The translations under genes and the position numbers were made by a program. Positions 13,382-22,900 of a DNA stretch of 64,000 bases are shown here, in pieces. Every line of letters starts with the position of its first letter. Within the stretch, counting starts at the first letter, position 1. The DNA lies in assembly GCA_035610365.1 (NCBI GenBank), contig CM069432.1:80232520-80296519 (forward strand). Reading direction: 5' to 3'. Source of the stretch: Aquatica leii. Taxonomy: Eukaryota > Arthropoda > Insecta > Coleoptera > Lampyridae. The notes under the pieces are model-generated. The model made no database searches and was not told the origin of the DNA. It saw only the letters and a list, made by a program, of their open reading frames with translations.

Positions 13382-14444
13382 ATGGATAGACGTGGCCATC
13401 CCTTGGAAGTTCAAGCACGTGCAGTAGGTTTACATGAAGCCGGAAAATTTTCTAGAAAAATTAGTAGAATAGTTGAAGTGCCGGTAAGTTATATTACTTT
13501 ACAGTTGCGAACAATTCAAAAATGGATCAAATATTATAATGAAGATGGTTACGAAGGCTTAAAAAACAGACCACGCGCTTCAAAACCATTCGCAATTTCG
13601 AATAAACAACTGGAGGAGATACGACAGTTTTTAACTGATTCTCCAATAAGTAGTTCGTCTGATATTCGACAGCATTTTTATTTACAATGCCACCAAACGA
13701 CCGTTTGTAGACGATTAAATGGAAATGGTTTATGCGCTAGACGCCCTGCTTATAACGTTGATCTAACTCCACAGCATCAAATAAATCGAGTGGCGATTTG
13801 TCAAACACAACTAGACAGAGATTGGAACAATGTTGTTTTTTCTAACAAAACAGTTTTTTGTTCATTCAAAGACAATCTCCGATTAAAACTTGTCTGGAGA
13901 TTAAATGGGACACGCTACGTCGTAAGGAAGAAACGAAGCGGTCGAATTTCATCTGCGTATTAAGGTTGGATGACATCCGCGGGGCCTGTTTTACTAATCA
14001 GGATTAATGGCTGTATGAGAAGTCATGATTATATTAAAATATTAGGAAATATAATGTTACCTTCCGTCAGTTTTAATCAGGTTGTAACTAACCGTCCGTG
14101 CCATATATCCCAAACCTCTACAAATATTGTTTGTGCAAGACAATAGTTCAGTGCACAAGGCGAGAGTAGTTCGGCAATGGTTTGATAATAACCCTGAAGT
14201 GACCTGTCTCGACTAGCCCGTAAAATCTCTTGATTTGAACCTCATCGAAAATATTTAGGGTCGCATGGTTAGCAGGTGAAATGACAGAGATACTCTTGGT
14301 AATCCCAACATCCGAACCATCCAAGCACTAGATAATCATGTTTTCCGAGTGTGGGAACAATTAAGAAGAACACATCCTTGTGAGAACATAGTTAACTCTA
14401 TAAGAAATACATTAACTGATTGCATCGCAAACAACGGGCTGTAG
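13382..14444 (+). pseudogene. Tc1-like transposase (inactivated)
   Basis: This would be the cut-and-paste DDE transposase of the element. The N-terminal 193 codons (to 13963) hold a helix-turn-helix region (IQKWIKYYNEDGYEGL, then RPRASKP). The position of the first catalytic Asp reads FSNKT where the family normally has an Asp, so it appears mutated to Asn. After a stop at 13961-13963 the same frame continues (GPVLLIRINGCM, then YIKILGNIMLPSV) to a 28-base interruption at 14069-14096. The following frame holds FVQDNSSVH and SLDLNLIEN. These give the second Asp and the Glu with 35 residues between them (DD35E spacing). In-frame TAG codons lie within TCLD*P and ENI*G. The frame ends at 14442-14444. 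The gene is clearly dead. Confidence 0.8.
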
Positions 14445-15739
14445 ACGAGGTATTAAACTTTGATGTAATTTTATTTATTTTTCTGTTGTATTTGTAAATT
14501 GACAATGAGTGATTGTAACTCATAATTATTTGTTGATCATACGAAAACCGATTTCGTAAAGAAAATGTAGCAAATTCATTAAATCAAAATGAAATTATTA
14601 TTATCGATATAATCTGTTACTATGTGTTTATATTATATATTATTAATTAGTGATAATCATATATTACTAGTGTTTTCAACTTGTGCTTTGTTTGTAATAA
14701 AACTTTTAATTTTCATCCAATTTACATTTATTTATTAAAATGCTTATAGAATAATTTTTTTAAATATTTTGTGTTATGGGTATTTATTTAACGAGTGTGT
14801 ATTAATCATAAAAAAATATCTCTTTGGATATGACAATGTTTTACCTTATGCAAACACCATTGTGTTTATATTATTTCCAGTGGGTACTAAAAAACAATCA
14901 ATGTGTAAGAGTAAAATTATAGTTATGTATTTTAATAAATTTAAAAATACGAAGCATAAGGAAAGTATTGCAATTATCACAAAATGAGAAGTATCGTATC
15001 TCGGCATTTTTTGATGATATCAATTTCAAATTTTGGATCTACACGAATCTCAAAAATGTATTTTTTGGTATGTGGATCGGTGAGTTTGCATTCGATATCT
15101 CAAAAACTACTAAAACAATTTTCAATAAAATGACAATCAATAAGCAGTTTAAGTGATAGCATTTTTGAAATCACTATAATCAATTTCAAAAATTAATAAA
15201 CATATGTATTTACTATTTTAATTTACAATACATTTATAATAATAAATATATAATACGAAACAAGTTTTTTCCTGTTTTAACTTCGTTATTTTATTATTCC
15301 ACCATTTTAGAATTAATATTTTTTCTACAGTTAGGTGGTTTAATTTTTTTTCCCAATCGGCCTAGTATATGAGATATCGTCTAAAATACATATGTTTTCA
15401 AAATATCGACAAAGTCAAATATTTTAACGTAATAAGAAATTGACATCGAATTAAAGTATGCAGTTAGAAGCAAATAATAAGGGGTTTTATAATGGTTTAC
15501 GTTTTTCAAAAATTGCGAATTTAAAAATAAATAGTCAACTGTTTAAATGATTTCGATTTAAGAAAATTAACTTTATTGGCTAAAATATATATTAAGTGTA
15601 GAGCATTGTTATCGCTTACCTGACCTTTGTACAAAGATAAATAATAGATACTCTTTAATGTTATAGTTGGCCAGTTTCTGAGTCAACACTGCAAATTAAA
15701 ACTTGCTGAGTCATGCGCCTTCATAAATGCTTTAAAGTG
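14067..15739 (+). repeat. Right inverted arm of Tc1-like composite
   Basis: Inverted copy of 11575-13189, starting inside the transposase and running through its 3' end and flank. Frames at 14769-14987 and 14968-15156 have counterparts in the left arm. Compared with the left arm it has about 60 extra bases near 15200-15260. Confidence 0.85.
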
Positions 15740-15741
15740 TA
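15740..15741. repeat. TA target duplication, right copy
   Basis: Matches the TA at 11573-11574 and directly follows the end of the right inverted arm (ctttaaagtg). Confidence 0.75.
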
Positions 15742-16463
15742 CAAAAAGAAAACAAAATAATTTTTTAAAATCAAAAATCTTTAATTCCCAGTAGGTTTTT
15801 GAAGGAAATGGGCCTTAACGTTGACAAACCCAAAGCAGATGGAGCAGGTAACACAAATGATGGGAACACTGCTCGCCGAGCTTTTAGCAATTATATAGTT
15901 TTTGCTAAACTTGCTGATATTGATGAAAATCTTATACATTATATGCACATAATTTTTATTGCACTGTCATGCCAACATGAAATAAATAAAGAAAAATTTG
16001 AAGAACATTGTTTCCGTACTGCAAGCATTTATCACAAAAAATATTCTTGGTTTCCGATGCCAAGTACCATTCACAAAGTTTTGGCATACAGTGGACAAAT
16101 AATTGAAAACAGCATTCTTCCCTTAGTATATCTTAGCGAAGAAGCATCAGAATCCAGAAATAAATTCTATAAATATGATAGGAAATTTCATTCAAGAAAA
16201 AATAACCGCAAAAACACCACGTTTTTAACAGAGCAATGGACACTTCGGATCCATTAGTTTCTAGCATTATTAACCTTGAGAGAAGAACTAGAAACAGAAA
16301 AAAATTAAATATTCCGAAAGAAGTATTAGATTTACTTAAAGAACCAAATATTCCTATCATCACTAATTTATCTCCAGAAAATGAAAAAGACGAAGAAAAA
16401 AAAGAAGAAGCGTTTGATTTTTATTATTTGGACAATTTAGAATTAGAAACAGAAATTGATTAA
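15740..16463 (+). pseudogene. RAG1/Transib-like DDE recombinase, 3' part
   Basis: This continues the gene cut at 11574, joining in the same frame across the TA duplication. A single TAA at about 15766 (before NQKSLIPSRF) breaks it. Recognisable parts are a GLNVDKPK and NTARRAF stretch, the hydrophobic core around IIFIALSCQHEIN, WFPMPSTIHKVL, and LSEEASESRNKFYK. The Glu in SESRNKFYK sits in a setting like the catalytic Glu of RAG1 (NESGNKLF). A frameshift near 16218 separates this from the C-terminal tail starting MDTSDPLVSSI, which ends in an acidic stretch and stops at 16461-16463. A stop, a frameshift and a 4 kb insertion make the gene non-functional as it stands. Confidence 0.6.
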
Positions 16464-16469
16464 TATAAA

Positions 16470-17190
16470 AATATAAATTGATATATATTTACTTAAAAAC
16501 TTGGTAATGTTTTTTCTACCCCAATTTAAACAAACTTATGTATTATAATGTAATTATGTAGGTATCTAGTAATTATTATAGAAATGCAAATAAAAATTAT
16601 ATATTTAAAATATATTATCAAAACATTTCAAATTAAACTATATATGTATTTTCCGCTATATCATTATGTTTAATTTTAAGATTGTATTATCCATTTTAAA
16701 GTTTGAAACGGCACAATATGTACTTAAAATAAAGTACATAACTACTATATTACATGTTTAATTTTCTTGTACATTTATATAAAATAAAAAATGTCGCTTC
16801 TAAGCTTTATTTTTTGTCAATTTTATGACAAAAACAAACTCTGTTGAGTAAATTTGTATTAGTATTTATTGATTTTTAGGACTTAGATTGTGAAATAAAT
16901 ACATTTTTAAAACAAATTTTCTATCGAGTAAATAATATTAAGTTACTGAGAAAAAGCTTTTTACTACAAAATCCAAAGAAATTACTAAAACTTATTCCAA
17001 AAAAATTTCGTTCTTCATAGTGGGGTTGGATCCCTCCTCCCCCCGGCACGCTACTGGTTTATAATATAGAACATTGTATTTCGTAAATAGCACCTTTTAT
17101 CTTATTCTGAATATGAAACAATTACAATGATTTTTACAATAAAACAAAACCTAACGTATTTTGGCCAAGAAAACGGGTCGTAGAAACCAC
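16470..17190. other. AT-rich spacer between RAG1-like and BEL/Pao relics
   Basis: No gene was recognised. A short GC-rich patch (ccctcctccccccggcacgc) lies at about 17031-17050. No LTR of the BEL/Pao element and no transposon ends of the RAG1-like gene could be identified. Confidence 0.5.
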
Positions 17191-17196
17191 TGTGCA

Positions 17197-17760
17197 ATGG
17201 CAAATTTGCAAAAACTTAAAACAGAACGAGGACAGTCCCGAATTATAAGAGTCAACTCCTATTTTAATGCAATTTCTGAAACAGAAATTAATGATAACGT
17301 AATCAAACAATTGCAAAGTGAGTAAGAAGTTATTAAGCCAATTTTAAACAATTTTTACATATTTCAAGCTAAAATTGATTTAGAAAAAACAGATTGAACA
17401 AGTAATAGACAATTATAAAATAAGCAAAGTATAAGGTTTTATTGTTTTGGATAAGTAAGGTAAAGAAATAATTTTACCAGCTATTAAACTGGCCTCATTC
17501 ACGAGCAAATTCGAACAGTGAAGAGAATTTAAAGAAAATTTTGAATCTCTTATTCACAATAACTCGAATATTTCAGAAACACAAAAGTTTTAATATTTAC
17601 GTTCTACATTAGAAGGCAGTGCAAAGCAAATTATTCAATCATTAGACAATTATTCATCATTAGATGAAAATTATGCAGTTGCGTGGCAATTATTGCTAGA
17701 CCTTTATAACAATAAGAAATTAATTGCTTATAACCATATAATTTATTTACAATTTTATTA
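17197..17760 (+). pseudogene. BEL/Pao gag relic
   Basis: The frame opens with MANLQKLKTERGQSRIIRV and meets a stop at about 17322. Further on, after several stops and shifts, come FKENFESLIHNNSNISETQK and YLRSTLEGSAKQIIQSL. Then follows AWQLLLDLYNNKKLIAYNHI. This is the pattern of the BEL/Pao gag domain: a stretch on a portion of the target, then YLRSxLxGxA, then AWxLLxxRYxNKxLI. The gene is a relic. Confidence 0.75.
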
Positions 17761-17939
17761 AAGTTTTGCTAAAACTTTCCTTGTTTTACAAGCGGAAATT
17801 TAAAAAATGTACCTACAAGTGTTAATAAATCTTGAAGAAAGATGTTTGCAACGAATATTTTGGCGTCCTGAACCACAAGATCAAGTTAAATATTACGAAC
17901 TAAATACGGTACCATAGTTTGCTTATGTTTAGTTATTAG

Positions 17940-18117
17940 ATTACTCTGCCAATTAGGGTTAGATAATAAAGCAGAGTATCCAGAAAACAATTTATATGTG
18001 GACGATTGTTTGTTTAGTACTAATTCTTTAGTAGACCTATTGCGTTTAAAAAATGAAGTAACAAGTATCTTAGCTTCTCACGGTTTTCAGTTGAAGTTAA
18101 GTTAGTTTGAATAAATT
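17940..18117 (+). pseudogene. BEL/Pao reverse-transcriptase fragment
   Basis: A short frame reads NLYVDDCLFSTNSLVDLLRL and then continues through a SILASHGFQLKLS stretch to a stop. This matches the YVDD catalytic segment and following helix of BEL/Pao reverse transcriptase. It ends at the errantivirus insertion site (agcg, 18118-18121). Confidence 0.7.
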
Positions 18118-18121
18118 AGCG
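18118..18121. repeat. AGCG target duplication of the errantivirus, left copy
   Basis: The four bases directly before the left LTR are repeated directly after the right LTR (25174-25177). Confidence 0.85.
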
Positions 18122-18367
18122 AATTAAATTTATGAAAATCGTGATTAAGTTTTAAAAAAACTTTATTACGTTTGAATAATAGTACAGAACTAACTTGACA
18201 ATAACAAATTACTAATATATATAATTTACAATAATCTAAAATATATTTAAATTGCGTGATAATGAGAAGATTAGGTTTCTAACAATAATGTTGTTATGAT
18301 GACTTTGGTTTTGATACTAAATTTCCATTTAATTATTTACTTTAAAAGATAATATGCTAATGTAATT
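18122..18367 (-). repeat. Errantivirus 3' LTR
   Basis: 246 bases, matching 24928-25173 base for base as read. On the - strand it starts AATTACATTAGC and ends CATAAATTTAATT. An AATAAA signal (18162-18167 on the + strand as tttatt) is placed to serve as the polyadenylation signal. Confidence 0.95.
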
Positions 18368-18381
18368 CCTCCCTTTCCTTA
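18368..18381 (-). promoter_or_regulatory. Errantivirus polypurine tract
   Basis: On the - strand the bases directly before the 3' LTR read TAAGGAAAGGGAGG, a purine run that would prime plus-strand DNA synthesis. It overlaps the env stop codon (TAA, 18379-18381). Confidence 0.85.
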
Positions 18382-19972
18382 AAAAGAAACTTCATTCGGT
18401 AAATGAAGATTCTTTAATTCCGTCTCATTATCACTTACAGGTTTTTTTATAAGTAATTTCTTAATTCTAGGGATACATTTTATTGTTACAATAATTAATG
18501 ACAATATGACAATTATTACATACGTATAAATATGATGATTATTTTCCACTTGTATTTCCTTAATTAATGGATTATTACCAGACTTTATATACATGTTTTT
18601 AATGTTTTTTAATTCTATTACAGAACTAGTATTAATTACATTGTTATTTAATTCTGTAAGTTTTAGGTTTTCGAAAACTAATTCTTGTCCTAAAATTTGT
18701 TTCGAGAAATATATATCATTTATTTTACAATCTTCTTTATTGTTAAATTTGTAAATTCCCTTTAAATTAATTTTCTTTGAATAATTTGGACATTCTATAT
18801 TAATTAATTTTTCATCGGGACTTACAACTATTACATACGGAGAATTTTCTATCTGATAAATATGAAAATCATTTTCAATTACATGATAATTGCATTTTTG
18901 CAATTGCAATTGGTTTTGGAATAATTGATTTATGCATTCATTTGTTTCCATAAAATTGCTTTCACAATAATAACCCTTATTAAATACACAATTTTTTGTA
19001 TCATAGATTTTATCATTATCTTTACAAACTAATTTTTGAGGAATATTTAAAGTAACCATTTGTTGATTTATAAAGGTGGGTATAGGCGTTAATTGATATA
19101 ATTCATACTTATTTTCTAAATACAAAGGTACTTCAATTAAATACCTTATCATATTGCTAGATACCCTGCAATGACTTTTCATTAATTTTGCGAATGCCCA
19201 AAAGTTATCAAAAGTGAGTTTTGTTTCTGCAAATATTTGTTTTGTTACTTTATATAAATCATTTGGTAAAATAATACTACTATGTATCATATTAAGGTTG
19301 CAAAATGATAAAGATGTTTCTATTTCATTTATGATTTCAATTAAATTTATGCTTGTACTTATTAGTTGATTAAAAGTATCTTTTATCAAAAATAAATGTT
19401 GCCACTCGATTTCCGTTTTCAAGAATGATTCTATTTCTACCAATCTCGACTTTAAAACAAGTTCATTAAATTTTATGTTTTCTAATTGTTGGTTAAATTT
19501 TTCTGTCAATTCTTTACTAATTCTAATATTTTCAAGGTTCTGATTTTGTAATTTATTTTCATTTTGTTTGATTTGTTTAAACAACTTGTCATATTTTTCT
19601 CCATCTGATGCATCTAAATTACCAGTGATAGTTTTTATAATTGTACCAAATCCGTTTACTAATCCCCTTTTTATTCTTTTGTTAAATAATACCCTAATTT
19701 TATTGTTTAATCTATAAAAATTAAAATTTAAAATATTATTATGCGTTTCTAATTCCATTGTATAATTATCAGTTCCTTCTTGTAGATAAATTTGCAAAGT
19801 ATCTTTTTGTTTATTTAATTTATCATATTCTGTTAAAATACTACTTAAATTGTATGAATAATATATATAGTATGAATTTGAAAAAATCTTGGCTATACCT
19901 AGTTTTACTATGCTTAGTCCAATATTTTGATTTATGTTTTGGAGGTCTTCTCCAATTGAACATTTTGTCCAC
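18379..19972 (-). CDS. env: Errantivirus env (F-like envelope), 3' exon
   Basis: Envelope glycoprotein of the insect errantivirus type, related to baculovirus F proteins. The frame is open from a splice-acceptor-like sequence (tttgtttcag, AG at 19973-19974) that overlaps the end of pol in another frame, so the start codon is expected on an upstream leader exon. The frame has no ATG near its 5' end; a TTG at 19797 is not a credible start. A furin-type site RIKR is followed directly by a glycine-rich fusion-peptide-like stretch (GLVNGFGTIIKTITGNLD). Then come coiled-coil-like heptads, and a membrane anchor (VIIVILSLIIVTIKCI) lies about 30 residues before the end. No breaks were seen. A signal peptide was not recognised in this exon and may be supplied by splicing. 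Confidence 0.85.
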
Positions 19973-22900
19973 CTGAAACAAAACGAGGACGTTTTAATTT
20001 GTTAATTCGATGTTTTTTGTTAAATTCATCTTTTATTACACCCAAGGAATTATTGTAGTTTTTTATGTTAATCTTTTTATAAATTGGTTTTGATATTTTG
20101 TTTGATCTTCGAGGATGTTCTTTTAAATATGCAATATGAGGAAACTTTTTTGGATTAGGTTGAGGTTTATAACGTTTTTCTTTATTTACCAATATATTTG
20201 TTTTAACTAAATTGTGTATAGCTTTAATTCTCTGTTTATGAGATTCTAAAATATCTTGATTAGTTTTATTGTTTATATTAAATATATCTAACGTTTGAGA
20301 ATTACCAAATAATATTTCTTGAGGAGTTCTTTTTGTAACTGAATGGATAGAATTATTGTAAGCTATTAAGGCATAACTGATTTTATTAAATAATGATTCT
20401 TTTTCGAATTCCGGTCTGTTTTTAAATATTCTTAAGTGTTCTATTATAGTAGAATGAAACCTTTCGACAGGTGAATTTGATTTTGGATTGTCCACACAGA
20501 TCATATGAATCTTAATTTTATGTAACTTTAATAGTTCTTTGATTAGATGATTATTAAATTCTGTTCCTTGATCAACTATGATTTGTTTAGGAACGGTGTA
20601 AGTTGCAAAATATTTTAATAGTGAGTTAGTTATTTCGATAGAATTAGAGTTAGAAAGATGGTAAATTTGTCCAAATTTTGAAAATTGATCTATTACAGTT
20701 AAGAATTTATTTTTTTCTAAAGATAATGTGTCTATATTAATTATTTCAAATGGTAAATTTGGGGTTGGAGTTAAGTTGTCACTTACTTTAATAGGATCTC
20801 TTTCATATTTATTTTTTAAACAAATTTCACATTTATTTATGTAATCTGTTATTGTTGTTATCATGTTGGGCCAATAATAGTATCTTTTTAATTTTTGATA
20901 TGTCTCATTAATTCCTCTGTGGTTAGTCTTACCTTCATGGTAATTAATTAATTTTTCTATTTGTTCATGTTTTTGCTGTATGTCTTCTACTATTGCTGAA
21001 CATTTTATTAAATACACTGTCTTCTTTGTAAATAATTGTTGTAAAATATTGTTGAAGCTTAAATATACATCATCGTCAAAATAACAGTAATATTTTATAT
21101 TTGGTACTATATATTCTTTAATAAACTTTATGATTTCATTATTAAGATTATTCGAATTTAATTTTGCTATAATTCTTTTTTTCGTGTTCTCAAAGAGATT
21201 AATTACATTTATCTCAGTGGGTTTGTTGTGTTTTGATATTATACATTGGTTTTTACCTATATTAACGTTTCCTTCGATAAAGGTGATTTCGTTTGTTTCA
21301 TTTTCGTCTGCTGAATGTACTGTATCTATATCTGATCCTGAATTTGCAACTATGCTAGAAGTGTCTGATATAAATACTTCATTTTCTTGAATATCATAAA
21401 TTGTTAATTCTAAATTAGTATTTTTAAAAATTTCTTCTAATAACATTTTTATTTCTTTAAAATTTTTTTTATCTAATCCAGTACATATTTTTGGAATGTC
21501 TAATTTTGTAATATCGTTTTCTACACAATATTCCTTTAATTTTAATAAACAATTTTTTATGCAAGCTAAAGTAGGTTTTTCGTAATAATGTTCTTTCGTT
21601 ACTAGATGAAATATAATTCTATTATTATGAATTTGTGGAATTATTTCACCCGATTTTATTATACCTAATTTGTTTAAATAATTTTTACATGAAAAGTGAT
21701 TATCTAATTGTAAAGCAATTCCTTTCGATAATTTTCTATCTGCTGAAATACAATGAGCTAAATTATTATTACTATCTAATAAATTACCTGATATTTCTTT
21801 AAGTTTAAATTTAGGTTTTATTCTAGATAATGCATCTGCATTAGTATTAGTTGTACCTTTTTTATATTGTATGTCATAATTAAATTCATCTAATTTTATC
21901 TTCCATCTTAATAATTTAGAATTGGGGTCTTTTAAAGAAAACAACCAAGTTAAAGGTTTGTGATCTGTACGAATTAAAAATTTAACACCGTAAAGATAGG
22001 GTCTAAAATATTTAGTACTCCATATTATGGCCAGTAGTTCCTTTTCAATAGTGCTATAATTGATTTCATGATCATTTAAAGTTCTTGAAGCATATGCAAT
22101 TGGTAAATCTTTTCCGTTTACATTTTGTGATAAAACGGCTCCAATGGCATAATTACTAGCGTCTGTAGTTAAAATAAATTGTTTAGTGAAATCTGGGTAT
22201 TGAAGAATAGGCGAGTTTGTTAATAATTTTTTACAAGTTTCAAAACAACTTAAATATTCACTATTATTTATGTCAATTTTGTTATTTTTCTTTAAACAAT
22301 TAGTAAGTGGTTTTGTAATTTTAGAAAAGTTTGGAATAAAACGTCTATAGTACCCTAATAACCCTAAAAATCCTTTGATTTCTTTTGGTGTTCTTGGTAA
22401 ACTATAATTCTTTATGGCTTCAATTTTTTCGGGATTAGGTTTGACACCATCTCTTGAAACAATATGTCCTAGGTAAGCTACTTCTTTTCTAAAAAACTCT
22501 GATTTGTCTATTTGCACTTTCAAGTTTGCGTCTCTAAGTTTTTGAAACACCTTTTTAATATTTTCTGAATGTTCTTGCAAGGATGTTCCTAAAATTATTA
22601 TGTCATCTAAATATACAAGGCATATTTTTCCTATAAACTCCCTTAAGACGTAATTCATAAGTCTTTGAAATGTACTAGGTGCATTCTTCAAACCAAATGG
22701 CATTCTTAGAAATTCATAATGCCCTGTTTCTGTGCTGAAGGCAGTTTTTTGTATGTCCTTTTCATCTACTTCAATTTGATGAAATCCACTTTCTAAATCT
22801 AATGTTGTGAAATATATACTTTTCCCTAGCTTATCGAGTATTTCTGTTATATTCGGTATTGGAAATTTATCGTCAATAGTTTTTTGATTTAATTTCCTGT

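Larger units (their letters stand above)
11575..15739. mobile_element. Tc1-like composite with 1.6 kb inverted arms
   Basis: A 4,165-base unit begins CACTTTAAAGCATTTATG and ends with the complement of the same sequence, flanked by TA. The left arm 11575-13189 and right arm 14067-15739 are inverted copies with few mismatches and one larger indel: about 60 extra bases in the right arm near 15200-15260. The loop of about 877 bases holds the transposase N-terminus. Both arms contain the transposase C-terminal half, so the unit looks like a foldback made by inverted duplication of an older, simpler element. It sits in the RAG1-like gene, whose reading frame lines up on the two sides once the unit is removed. 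Confidence 0.8.

Noticed and set aside
19758..19976. Open frame on the + strand with hydrophobic residues
   Set aside because: Shadow of the env and pol frames on the opposite strand.
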